From contig DKMK01000019.1 of NCBI GenBank assembly GCA_002469545.1, positions 1 to 20,593 of the forward strand: a DNA stretch of 20,593 nt, in the 5' to 3' direction. The notes beneath the pieces were generated by a model, which searched no databases, was not told the DNA's origin, and saw nothing but the letters and a program-made list of their open reading frames with translations. Source of the stretch: Rhodobacterales bacterium UBA7416. Lineage in GTDB: Bacteria > Pseudomonadota > Alphaproteobacteria > Rhodobacterales > Rhodobacteraceae. The position numbers and the translations under genes are program-made. Below, in pieces: positions 6,726-14,036 of this stretch (the first letter of the stretch is position 1; every line of letters starts with the position of its first letter).

Positions 6726-7085
6726 ATGGCGCTCTACGAGCACGTATTTATTTCGCGTCAGGACTTGTCCAACGCGCAAGCTGAAGGTCTTATTGAACAC
6801 TTCAGCGCAGTTCTTTCTGATAACGATGGCAAAGTCATCGATCAGGAATACTGGGGTCTAAAAACAATGGCCTACAAAATTAACAAAAACCGCAAGGGCC
6901 ACTATGCCTTCTTGAAATCAGATGCACCTTCTGCAGCTGTTCAAGAAATGGAACGCCTGATGCGTTTGCATGACGACGTAATGCGCGTCATGACAATCCG
7001 TGTTGATGAGCATGAAGAAGGCCCATCTGTTGTAATCCAAGCGAAGTCGGCAAAAGAAGAACGTCGCCGCGAACGCGAACGTTAA
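6726..7085 (+). CDS. rpsF: 30S ribosomal protein S6
   Basis: S6 binds the central domain of 16S rRNA as a heterodimer with S18. The 119-residue product starts MALYEHVFISRQDLS and contains the strand motif YWGLKTMAYKINKNRKGHYAF typical of S6. A later MRLHDDVMRVMTIRVDE segment follows. The C-terminus is a short Lys/Arg/Glu-rich tail (AKSAKEERRRERER). The ATG follows GAGGT by 7 nt. It is the first gene of the rpsF-rpsR-rplI operon, with 17 bp before rpsR. The conserved order S6-S18-L9 confirms the assignment. Confidence 0.98.
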   Translation: MALYEHVFISRQDLSNAQAEGLIEHFSAVLSDNDGKVIDQEYWGLKTMAYKINKNRKGHYAFLKSDAPSAAVQEMERLMRLHDDVMRVMTIRVDEHEEGPSVVIQAKSAKEERRRERER

Positions 7086-7102
7086 GGAAAGGACCTTAAA
7101 CC

Positions 7103-7330
7103 ATGGCAAACAAACCATTTTTCCGTCGTCGTAAGTCCTGCCCTTTCTCTGGTGATAATGCACCAAAGATCGATTACAAGGACACGAAATTGTTGCAACG
7201 CTACGTATCTGAGCGCGGCAAAATCGTACCATCACGTATCACCGCAGTATCTGCAAAGAAACAACGCGAGCTTGCAAAAGCAATCAAACGCGCACGCTTC
7301 TTGGCACTTCTGCCATACGCAGTGAAGTAA
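7103..7330 (+). CDS. rpsR: 30S ribosomal protein S18
   Basis: S18 is the partner of S6 on the platform of the small subunit. The 75-residue, strongly basic protein has the N-terminal FFRRRKSCPFS segment and the conserved IDYKDTKLLQRYVSERGKI and PSRITAVSAKKQRELAKAIKRARFLALLPY blocks. The single early cysteine form (CPFS) is common in alphaproteobacteria. AAGGAAAGGA precedes the ATG. Ten base pairs separate it from rplI. Confidence 0.98.
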   Translation: MANKPFFRRRKSCPFSGDNAPKIDYKDTKLLQRYVSERGKIVPSRITAVSAKKQRELAKAIKRARFLALLPYAVK

Positions 7331-7340
7331 GGGGAACACC

Positions 7341-7973
7341 ATGCACGTTATCCTACTCGAACGCGTAGCTAAACTTGGCCAAATGGGCGATGTCGTTTCT
7401 GTAAAGCAAGGCTTTGCACGTAACTTCTTGCTTCCACAAGGCAAAGCATTGCGCGCAACCGATGCTAACAAAGCAGCTTTTGAATCTCAAAAAGTTACGC
7501 TTGAAGCTAAAAACTTAGAAACCAAAACAGAAGCACAAGCAATTGCTGACAAATTGGGCGGACAACAGTTCGTTGTGATTCGTTCTGCATCTGATGCTGG
7601 CGCTTTGTACGGTTCTGTAACCAACCGCGATGCGGCTGATGCAGCAACCAAAGAAGGTTTCGCAGTTGATAAGAAACAAATCATCTTGCAAAACCCAATC
7701 AAAGAATTGGGTCTTCACAAGGTTGGCGTTTCTTTGCACCCAGAAGTAGAGTGTTCAATCGAATTGAACGTTGCACGTTCAATCGAAGAATCTGAACTAC
7801 AAGCTGCAGGTCAATCTATCCAAGAATTGGCAGCCGTAGCAAACGCAGAAGCAGAATTCGAAATCGCCGAATTGTTCGACGACATGGGTTCAGCAGCTGC
7901 ACTCGACGAAGACGGCAATGAGCTGTTCAAACCCGAGAAAAAAGAAAAAGCTGAAGAAGCAACAGAAGAGTAA
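7341..7973 (+). CDS. rplI: 50S ribosomal protein L9 with acidic C-terminal extension
   Basis: L9 binds domain V of 23S rRNA with its N-domain, and its long helix projects from the L1 stalk base. The N-terminal MHVILLERVAKLGQMGDVVSVKQGFARNFLLP is diagnostic, with a Lys/Ala-rich helix about 40-75 and the C-domain (SDAGALYGSVTNRDAADA, GLHKVGVSLHPEVE). At 210 residues it is about 60 longer than the E. coli protein. The extra part is acidic, Ala/Glu-rich and ends LFKPEKKEKAEEATEE. Extended L9 tails of this kind occur in Rhodobacterales. AAGGGGAA precedes the ATG and a strong terminator follows 21 bp after the stop. Confidence 0.97.
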   Translation: MHVILLERVAKLGQMGDVVSVKQGFARNFLLPQGKALRATDANKAAFESQKVTLEAKNLETKTEAQAIADKLGGQQFVVIRSASDAGALYGSVTNRDAADAATKEGFAVDKKQIILQNPIKELGLHKVGVSLHPEVECSIELNVARSIEESELQAAGQSIQELAAVANAEAEFEIAELFDDMGSAAALDEDGNELFKPEKKEKAEEATEE

Positions 7974-7994
7974 TCTTCGACATAAATATTTTAG

Positions 7995-8026
7995 AAAGGG
8001 CGCGTGGCAACATGCGCCCTTTTTTG
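7995..8026 (+). terminator. Intrinsic terminator of the rpsF-rpsR-rplI operon
   Basis: AAAGGGCGCGTG (7995-8006) pairs with CATGCGCCCTTT (8011-8022) around a GCAA tetraloop, a 12-bp stem with one G-U pair and a stable GNRA loop. Ts follow to 8025. Confidence 0.92.
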
Positions 8027-8076
8027 TGCATTCAGCCGGTGCACAACCTGTACACTTTGCATACACATACCATGCA
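8026..8076 (+). promoter_or_regulatory. Cluster of TGCA-centred dyads upstream of the aminotransferase gene
   Basis: GTGCACA-ACC-TGTACAC (8039-8055) is a 17-bp inverted repeat with one mismatch. TGCAT (8058-8062) and ATGCA (8072-8076) form another, and GTGCA/TGCAC (8026-8030, 8040-8044) a third. Four TGCA words occur within 50 bp. This looks like an operator region for a dimeric regulator, but no regulator gene is nearby. Confidence 0.35.
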
Positions 8077-8203
8077 CCACATTCATAACTCACCCAATTT
8101 CCTGTAATTGTGCGAAAGCGACAAATTGCGTCGGAAAAATCTGCGCCCACATTCTCATTTTTTGCAACGCTGAGGCAGATAAACGCAAAAGGAGTGTGCC
8201 TAC

Positions 8204-9583
8204 ATGGATTACGCAACAACAAACGACATCCAAGAGATCGTCGAAGCAGACCGCAAAAACGTCTGGCATCATTTAAGTCAGCACAAACAGTACGAAAGCC
8301 AAGTTGACCCACGTATCATCGTCGAAGGTAAAGGCATGCGCGTTTGGGACCAAAACGGTAAAGAGCATCTTGATGCTGTTTCTGGTGGTGTATGGACAGT
8401 AAACGTTGGCTATGGCCGTGAGCGCATTGCCGATGCTGTTCGCGATCAATTGGTCAAAATGAACTACTTCGCACAATCTGCGGGTTCAATCCCAGCGGCG
8501 ATTTATGCGGATATGTTGATCGACAAAATGCCCGGTATGAGCCGCGTTTATTATTCAAACTCTGGTTCTGAAGCGAATGAAAAAGTCTTTAAAATGGTTC
8601 GCCAGATCAGCCATAGCCACTACGATGGTAAGAAAAACAAAATCTTGTACCGTAATCGCGATTACCACGGCACAACCATCACTGCCTTGTCGGCAACAGG
8701 CCAAGAACAACGTAAAGCGCAATACGGACCTTACACGCCTGGTTTCGTTGAAATCCCACATTGTCTTGAATACCGTGATCAATACGGAGAGGCCGATTAC
8801 GGTGCCGCATGCCTGCGCGCCACAGAAGAGGTCATCCTAAGCGAAGGCCCCGAAACAATTGGTCTGATGTGTTTAGAGCCAATCACCGCTGGTGGTGGCG
8901 TTATTATACCGCCAGAGGGATACTTGGAAGGCATCCAAGCCCTTTGTAAGAAATATGAAATCCTATTGCACATCGACGAAGTTGTTTGTGGTTTGGGTCG
9001 CACAGGCACTTGGTTTGGGTACCAACATTTCGACATCCAGCCAGATTTCGTAACAATGGCTAAGGGCGTTGCATCAGGCTACGCGGCGATTTCATGTACC
9101 GTCACAACAGAAGCGGTCTTTGATAAATTCAAAGAAGATCCATCTGACCCAATGAGCTACTTCCGCGATATTTCAACATTTGGCGGCTGCACAGGTGGCC
9201 CTGCGGCGGCGATCGAAAACATGAAGATCATCGAAGAAGAAGGTCTACTGGAAAACTGTCAGAAGATGGGTGAATACTGCCTAAGTGCCCTAGAAGATCT
9301 GAAAGCGAAACACTCTGTTATTGGTGATGTGCGCGGCAAAGGTTTGTTCCTTGGTGTTGAACTGGTTCAAGATCGTGAAACAAAAGAGCCAGCGGACGAA
9401 AAACTGGTCCAAGCTGTTGTCGGCGATTGTATGGCAAATGGTGTGATCATTGGTGCAACCAATCGTTCGGTTCCAGGCTTTAACAACACATTGTGCTTAT
9501 CACCTGCTTTGATCCTTACCAAAGAAGATACGGATATCATCGTTGGCGCTATCGACAATGCACTGACCAAAGTGTTCGGCTAA
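8204..9583 (+). CDS. Class III PLP aminotransferase, taurine-pyruvate aminotransferase-like
   Basis: A fold-type I PLP-dependent omega-aminotransferase of 459 residues. Visible elements are the VSGGVWTVNVGYG substrate loop (59-71), the phosphate-binding SGSEAN (120-125), HG at 155-156, Asp258 (LLHIDEVVCGLGRTG) binding the pyridine nitrogen, and the PLP lysine Lys287 in TMAKGVASGYA. The N-terminal VWHHLSQHK and the STFGGCTGGPAAA and TNRSVPGFNNTLC segments resemble taurine- or hypotaurine-pyruvate aminotransferases of roseobacters as I remember them. Such enzymes turn taurine plus pyruvate into sulfoacetaldehyde plus alanine. Neither xsc nor tau transporter genes are beside it, so the substrate is an inference and another omega-amino acid is possible. 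AAAGGAG precedes the ATG. It is monocistronic, ending at a bidirectional terminator. Confidence 0.85.
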   Translation: MDYATTNDIQEIVEADRKNVWHHLSQHKQYESQVDPRIIVEGKGMRVWDQNGKEHLDAVSGGVWTVNVGYGRERIADAVRDQLVKMNYFAQSAGSIPAAIYADMLIDKMPGMSRVYYSNSGSEANEKVFKMVRQISHSHYDGKKNKILYRNRDYHGTTITALSATGQEQRKAQYGPYTPGFVEIPHCLEYRDQYGEADYGAACLRATEEVILSEGPETIGLMCLEPITAGGGVIIPPEGYLEGIQALCKKYEILLHIDEVVCGLGRTGTWFGYQHFDIQPDFVTMAKGVASGYAAISCTVTTEAVFDKFKEDPSDPMSYFRDISTFGGCTGGPAAAIENMKIIEEEGLLENCQKMGEYCLSALEDLKAKHSVIGDVRGKGLFLGVELVQDRETKEPADEKLVQAVVGDCMANGVIIGATNRSVPGFNNTLCLSPALILTKEDTDIIVGAIDNALTKVFG

Positions 9584-9613
9584 CGTTTTTACTTTGTGAA
9601 AATATCCAAATCC

Positions 9614-9631
9614 GATTTTCACCTGAAAATC
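9614..9631. other. Hairpin upstream of the shared terminator
   Basis: GATTTTCA-CC-TGAAAATC is a perfect 8-bp inverted repeat with a 2-nt spacer, 30 bp after the aminotransferase stop and 10 bp before the main terminator stem. It may help mRNA 3'-end stability. Confidence 0.5.
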
Positions 9632-9641
9632 ACATTGTAAT

Positions 9642-9665
9642 GAAAAGCCCCTTTTGGGGCTTTTC
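9642..9665. terminator. Bidirectional terminator between the aminotransferase and DUF2339 genes
   Basis: GAAAAGCCCC-TTTT-GGGGCTTTTC is a perfect 10-bp stem with A-rich and T-rich flanks in both directions. It lies 59 bp after the plus-strand stop and 5 bp after the minus-strand stop at 9671, so it can serve both convergent genes. Confidence 0.9.
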
Positions 9666-9670
9666 TCGTT

Positions 9671-12304
9671 TTAACGAATGTCTTCTTCGTCTTTGATTGC
9701 ATAGGTTTGATGCAACCAACCAAGACCCGCCAATGTCAGGCCAAGCCCAATAAATGATGTCGCACGCCCAAGACCGCGTAATTCCGAAATATCAAACAAG
9801 AATACCTTGAATGCAGTCGCGGCCGCCAAGGCCAAGCCGATACGGCGCAACATCAGGCTGTTTTTCTTTACTGAAGTCACAAAGACCGCCACGGTTACAA
9901 ACAACAAGGCGAACGTATATGCATACATCTCGCCTTGGAAAACACCGTGATCGACATTCATGACAGTCCCGTGGAAAAACCTTCTGATCTCTAGCATTGC
10001 CACAAAGCTGATTAACGATGCGACCAGCGCCAGTGTTTTCGTTTTCGAAATCACCATAGGTAACTGTTTGAAATAGACCGTTGCAAACAAAACAATGGCG
10101 GGCAAACCATAGGCCAACACAATGCTGTCCAATGGAAAGTAACCTGTCGCTTTGCCAAGGATAAGTGGTGACAAAACAGTCAGGGAAATGACCAGCATTC
10201 CCGTTGATGCCACCAGTAGGATCTTTCCGAACACATTTCGTAGCTTTTTGAAATCATCCAATTGATCACGGCGGTAATATTGAACAATGGCCAAAACGGC
10301 CAATAACGCCGCATAAATACCCGCGATTGTGTAATCTTGGATATTTGCTGACCAGCGCACTAACCATACACATAAAAACGTTGCTAACGCCGCCAAGCCA
10401 GCGGTTTCGAACTGTACCACTTGCATTGATAACTTACGTATTGTTGCGTCCTTAAGGCATAGCGCGAAAATTGCGATCGTACCTACAAAAGCAATTAAGA
10501 ATGGGATCAACATCGCATTTGCCGCCCACAACCAGCCGGGTTCCAAGACAAGGCGTGAAACAGCCAAACCAGTGACTAAAACACCCGCCATCGCAACCCA
10601 ACGAAATTGGTGACGTGCGACGGCCAAGTACGCCAATGCGGCGATGCCCGCGATGGCCACGGTTAGCCATGGGTCCATGTTGTTCATGCCAATATAGGCC
10701 GCGATCACCCATGCAGCGACTGCGCCTGTTCCCAATATATCGGCGGCAGGTTTTTCACGCCGTTTGATCATAAGAATGGCCAAAACAGTAAAATAGATCG
10801 CCAGCGCAACCGCCGCGCCCTTCCAGAAGAGTGGGCCGCGTACAGCGCTGTGCGCCCAGCCAATATAAAACGCGATAAAGCTGATCAGCGGCAATAGAAC
10901 CGTCAAGATATGCCAATACCACGACCGTACCGAATGCCCTGCCCGCCATAATGAACCGCCAACGCCCAAAGCCGCCAATCCAAGTACGGACATGCTGGCG
11001 TATGGGAAATAAGCAACCACGGACCGCACAGCGCCGCCGTCGCCAAATCTGTAATTAAACAGCGCCCAAACAACCAACCCAAGTGTGGCGATTAAGCCAA
11101 AGCCAAAAATGGCTGCAAGTTGATCCAAATTTTGGGCCTTGCGGCACAACAATATTGCGATGGCTGTTAGGCCCAGCAGGGTCAACGTTGCAATTTGCCA
11201 ATGCAACAAGCCTTCGCGTGCAAACATAAATGTTAATGCGGTTACGGCCAGCCCCGTACACACTGTCAGAATGGTCGGGTACTGAGACGAAACTTTGGTC
11301 ACTGAGTTTTGTGTCACCCAAGCACTGTCCGCGAACTTTGGCAGGATACCAAATGCGGGGATCGTCATGGCAAGGATGAAAACCACCCCGTAATAAGGCG
11401 CGGAAAATGCCAATTCGGTCATATCTAGATGTAACAACGCACCCCACAAGAGTGCGCATGAAATTGACAGCGCTGATAACCAAATCCAACGGTTCCAACG
11501 TTCGACAAATAATGATGCTGCCAAAACCAGCAGGAAATATGCGTACATCATTGGCGAGCCGCTGTCAGAGTTGACCAGCAAAGGCGAGAAATATGCGCCT
11601 AGAATTCCAATCACAGCCAGAACTGGACCGTAAATCATGGCCAATGCCATGGATACCCATGCGACCGCGGCCATTGATATAAAGCCAATCAAAGCGGAGG
11701 TTAATCCATAAAGGGTATGGGCAGAAACGACGGCCCCAAACAGGCTGGCGATACCGCCTGCGGCCAGTGCGGTGACAGGCGAGAATAGAGCGACTGTTTG
11801 GTTTTTGGATCGTCTTCGGAAAAATTCGGCGCCAATGATCATCGCCACACCAAAGGCCAATGCCATGGCCACACGCGCGGTTGGGCCAAGAAGCCCCCGT
11901 TCGATCCCGAATTGGACGATAAAGACGCCACCAAAGGCCAGCGATACGCCTGCTAGCCAGACAATCCAGTTTGCTTTGATGTTTTCAGCCATGCGGGCGA
12001 AAAACGTTGGGCCAGCTGGTTCGGCTGGTTTGATTTTAACTGGGGCAGCAGTGGGTGTTGGTTTAGAAACGACTTTGGCAGCCGGTGTTTTCATCGCCGC
12101 TGCGGCTTGTTTTGGCTGTGGTTTGACGCTGTTTGTTGCGACTTCATCGCCGTGAATGGCGGACTGGATGCCAGTCAATTCTTTTTTAACTTTTTCAAGT
12201 TCCCATCGCAGGTTTCCAATTTTTGTGAGTGCTATGATCGGTAAAACAATACCTAAAACCACTGCGGCCAATGCAATAAAGCCGAAAAAAATCAATTCAT
12301 CCAT
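9671..12304 (-). CDS. DUF2339 polytopic membrane protein
   Basis: An 877-residue integral membrane protein with a DUF2339-type layout. There is one N-terminal helix (about 3-27), then a charged segment WELEKVKKELTGIQSAI. An Ala/Pro/Lys-rich linker spans about 55-98 (PAAKVVSKPTPTAAPVKIKP). The ILE-style core opens with NWIVWLAGVSLAFGGVFIVQFGIERGLLGP, characteristic of the family. More than twenty hydrophobic segments follow, ending in LRGLGRATSFIGLGLTLAGLGWLHQTY. The family is widespread but its function is not known. Proposed roles involve the cell envelope, without firm evidence. GGGGAG stands upstream of the ATG. It is monocistronic. A promoter with an embedded palindrome (12361-12388) lies 56 bp upstream, hinting at repression. 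No enzymatic motif was recognised. Confidence 0.85.
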   Translation of the reverse strand: MDELIFFGFIALAAVVLGIVLPIIALTKIGNLRWELEKVKKELTGIQSAIHGDEVATNSVKPQPKQAAAAMKTPAAKVVSKPTPTAAPVKIKPAEPAGPTFFARMAENIKANWIVWLAGVSLAFGGVFIVQFGIERGLLGPTARVAMALAFGVAMIIGAEFFRRRSKNQTVALFSPVTALAAGGIASLFGAVVSAHTLYGLTSALIGFISMAAVAWVSMALAMIYGPVLAVIGILGAYFSPLLVNSDSGSPMMYAYFLLVLAASLFVERWNRWIWLSALSISCALLWGALLHLDMTELAFSAPYYGVVFILAMTIPAFGILPKFADSAWVTQNSVTKVSSQYPTILTVCTGLAVTALTFMFAREGLLHWQIATLTLLGLTAIAILLCRKAQNLDQLAAIFGFGLIATLGLVVWALFNYRFGDGGAVRSVVAYFPYASMSVLGLAALGVGGSLWRAGHSVRSWYWHILTVLLPLISFIAFYIGWAHSAVRGPLFWKGAAVALAIYFTVLAILMIKRREKPAADILGTGAVAAWVIAAYIGMNNMDPWLTVAIAGIAALAYLAVARHQFRWVAMAGVLVTGLAVSRLVLEPGWLWAANAMLIPFLIAFVGTIAIFALCLKDATIRKLSMQVVQFETAGLAALATFLCVWLVRWSANIQDYTIAGIYAALLAVLAIVQYYRRDQLDDFKKLRNVFGKILLVASTGMLVISLTVLSPLILGKATGYFPLDSIVLAYGLPAIVLFATVYFKQLPMVISKTKTLALVASLISFVAMLEIRRFFHGTVMNVDHGVFQGEMYAYTFALLFVTVAVFVTSVKKNSLMLRRIGLALAAATAFKVFLFDISELRGLGRATSFIGLGLTLAGLGWLHQTYAIKDEEDIR

Positions 12305-12635
12305 AATACTCCCCTGCGAATATCAACAACCTGATGAAACTTGGGATCGGATGCAAGTCTAGAATATCTTGAACCAATGGTTCAGCAAGAACACCGTTTT
12401 GAATTCAGTTGTGTTTGGTCTTGGAACAAATTGAATTTAATCGCGATTAGCTTTATCGAAATGTCTGCTGTGGGGACAAAGTGACCATCGCCCGTTCTTG
12501 GTGGAATGACCGCTGCATCTTTGGTTTTCTCGCAACTTTTGTGAGCACGGTTTGAACCAGAAAAGAGGTGACTTTAAACTGACTACGTTCTTTGCTAAAC
12601 TAGAACACTGAACTGGCGTCAGAAGGGAAATTCAG
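12305..12635. other. Divergent intergenic region between DUF2339 and ankyrin genes
   Basis: This 331-bp region has no coding potential that I can support. It contains the DUF2339 promoter and palindrome (12361-12388) and a perfect 12-bp palindrome TAATCGCGATTA (12438-12449). AGAAGGG before the ankyrin start is a fair ribosome site. No clear promoter for the ankyrin gene was found. Confidence 0.6.
12361..12388 (-). promoter_or_regulatory. DUF2339 gene promoter with operator-like palindrome in the spacer
   Basis: On the minus strand TTGCTG (12388-12383) and TATTCT (12366-12361) are 16 bp apart. The 15-bp palindrome TGAACCA-T-TGGTTCA (12384-12370) fills the spacer and touches the -35 box. A dimeric repressor bound there would block RNA polymerase. 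Confidence 0.45.
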
Positions 12636-13592
12636 ATGCGCACTTTGATGATTTTGGCAATCGCCAGCGGCCTATTGGCTCACTCGGCCAAGGCTCAGGA
12701 CTGTGCAGAACTTTGTGATCCGCATTGGTGGAAGGTGGCCTCACTTGCCGATGTTAACGCCATGATTGCCGTTTCGGACATCAATGCACGAGATGAGAAC
12801 GACCGAACGCCGCTTATTTGGGCTGCACGTCACGGCAATGGGGAAATGATTGCGGCTTTGCTGGAGGCTGACCCCGAGATTGATGCGTTTGATCGTTGGA
12901 AAACGCCAGCGTTGATCCACGCGGCCAGTAACGGCACCGCAGAAACGTTAAAGGCCCTGATTGAGGCCGATGCGGATGTGAATGCGCGGGACTGGAAGGA
13001 TCGAAATGCGCTTTTGGAAGTTGTCGGGTATGCCTCGTTGGACATCGTACAGGCCCTGTTGGATGGAGGCATTGAGGTCAATACCCGCGACCCAAATCTT
13101 GGTGATACACCGCTTACGATTGCATCAGCCTCTAACGTCGACGAGGTCGTGGCAGCGCTGCTGGCCGCTGGGGCGGATATCGATGCGCGAGACGGGAAAG
13201 AAGCGACGCCCTTGATGCTTGCCGTACTGACAAACCGTTCCGACAATGCTTTGGCGTTGTTGGAGGCCGGTCCGGACGTCAATGCGACCAATGAAAATGG
13301 CGAGACTGCGCTGATGTATGCCGCTGCGACCGGGCAAGTCCGGATCGTGTCTGAACTGATTGACGTGGGTGCAAATTTAGACGCGCAGAATTTGAGAGCC
13401 GAGGTAACCGCGCTGTTTTTGGCGGCGGTATACGGTCATGCAGGGGTTGTGAATGTCTTGTTGGACGCGGGAGCGGATGCCAGCGCAACAACACGAGACG
13501 GCATGACAGCATTCGACATGGCTGAAAAAAATGGGGCGCTTGCCGGTTCGGACGCCTATGCTCGCCTACAGTCTTTGGCTGCGGAGGATTAG
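12636..13592 (+). CDS. Exported ankyrin-repeat protein
   Basis: A 318-residue protein with a clear Sec signal peptide (MRTLMILAIASGLLAHSAKA, cleavage probably after Ala20) and then CAELCDPHWW with two close cysteines. The rest is seven to eight ankyrin repeats of about 33 residues. Examples are RTPLIWAARHGNGEMIAALLEA, TPLMLAVLTNRSDNALALLEA and TALMYAAATGQVRIVSELID, separated by DVNARD/DIDARD-type hairpin loops. Ankyrin repeats bind other proteins, and here that would be in the periplasm. No enzymatic domain is present. Two lines counted by hand give 53% and 58% GC, a little above neighbours, and the codon style looks richer in GCG/CTG. This may mean recent transfer or simply amino-acid bias. 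No partner gene is adjacent. Confidence 0.9.
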   Translation: MRTLMILAIASGLLAHSAKAQDCAELCDPHWWKVASLADVNAMIAVSDINARDENDRTPLIWAARHGNGEMIAALLEADPEIDAFDRWKTPALIHAASNGTAETLKALIEADADVNARDWKDRNALLEVVGYASLDIVQALLDGGIEVNTRDPNLGDTPLTIASASNVDEVVAALLAAGADIDARDGKEATPLMLAVLTNRSDNALALLEAGPDVNATNENGETALMYAAATGQVRIVSELIDVGANLDAQNLRAEVTALFLAAVYGHAGVVNVLLDAGADASATTRDGMTAFDMAEKNGALAGSDAYARLQSLAAED

Positions 13593-13902
13593 AGGCACAA
13601 GGCACTTCAACTTGGAGAAATCGGCGTGAGCGATGCGGTGCCTGTTCTGTATATGCGCCGCGCCATCATCAGAGCGGGGGTTGGAGATCCTACATGGTTA
13701 TAAAAAAGGCGTGCCCAAGACCTTGATTCCTTCGTGCGTCTATTCCCACAACTAGACGTTCGCTTCTCTGCGAACAATGAGCAGTTTGGGCTCAAAGCGG
13801 ACATTGCGTCAAACCAAGACTCGAGATTAAAACAGTGCGCTCCATAAGAAAATTTCATTTCACCATAAAAAAAGCCCCGCAAAAGCGAGGCGTTTTTTAG
13901 TG
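13593..13902. other. Intergenic stretch without a gene
   Basis: Between the ankyrin stop and the tRNA 3' end I see no credible gene. A minus-strand open frame running through the tRNA has no homology-like features and includes the tRNA itself. A hairpin GTTCGC-TTCTCT-GCGAAC (13758-13775) is followed by AATGAGCAGTTTGGGCTCAAAGCGGACATTG. The word AAAGCGGACATT is familiar to me from dispersed intergenic sequences of marine alphaproteobacteria, but I cannot verify that here. The tRNA terminator occupies the right end. Confidence 0.5.
13867..13891 (-). terminator. Terminator of tRNA-Leu
   Basis: On the minus strand GCCTCGC-TTTT-GCGGGGC forms a 7-bp GC stem (one G-U pair) followed by seven Ts (plus-strand As 13867-13873). 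It begins 11 bp after the CCA end of the tRNA. Confidence 0.85.
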
Positions 13903-13986
13903 TGGTACCCAAGGCCGGACTTGAACCGGCACTCCGTGAGGAAACGGATTTTGAATCCGTCGCGTCTACCATTCCGCCACTCGGGC
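13903..13986 (-). tRNA. tRNA-Leu (anticodon CAA)
   Basis: An 84-nt class II tRNA on the minus strand starting GCCCGAGTGGCGGAATGGTAGAC and ending GGGTACCA with encoded CCA. The anticodon arm is ACGGA-TTCAAAA-TCCGT, giving anticodon CAA, which reads UUG. A variable arm of the leucine type follows (TTCCTCACGGAG). The T arm is GCCGG-TTCAAGT-CCGGC. The acceptor stem has G-U pairs at the first and fifth positions. It has its own promoter (14002-14030) and terminator, so it is a monocistronic tRNA unit. Confidence 0.95.
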
Positions 13987-14001
13987 ACGGCACACAAGAG
14001 G

Positions 14002-14030
14002 GATTTAGCCAAACTGTTCGGGGGCGTCAA
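14002..14030 (-). promoter_or_regulatory. Promoter of tRNA-Leu
   Basis: On the minus strand TTGACG (14030-14025), a 17-bp spacer and TAAATC (14007-14002) precede the tRNA 5' end by 15 bp. This gives a leader of about 9 nt, typical of a tRNA promoter. Confidence 0.6.
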
Positions 14031-14036
14031 CGGCAA

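Noticed and set aside
12830..13291. 153-codon minus-strand frame in the ankyrin gene
   Set aside because: Ser/Ala-rich antisense image of the ankyrin repeats.
12636..13592. CRISPR-like or tandem DNA repeat in the ankyrin gene
   Set aside because: The periodicity is at protein level (about 33 residues). DNA copies diverge too much to be a repeat array.
13607..13993. 128-codon minus-strand frame
   Set aside because: Its first part is a translation of tRNA-Leu (the familiar spurious GGMVDATDSKSV peptide) and the rest is non-coding.
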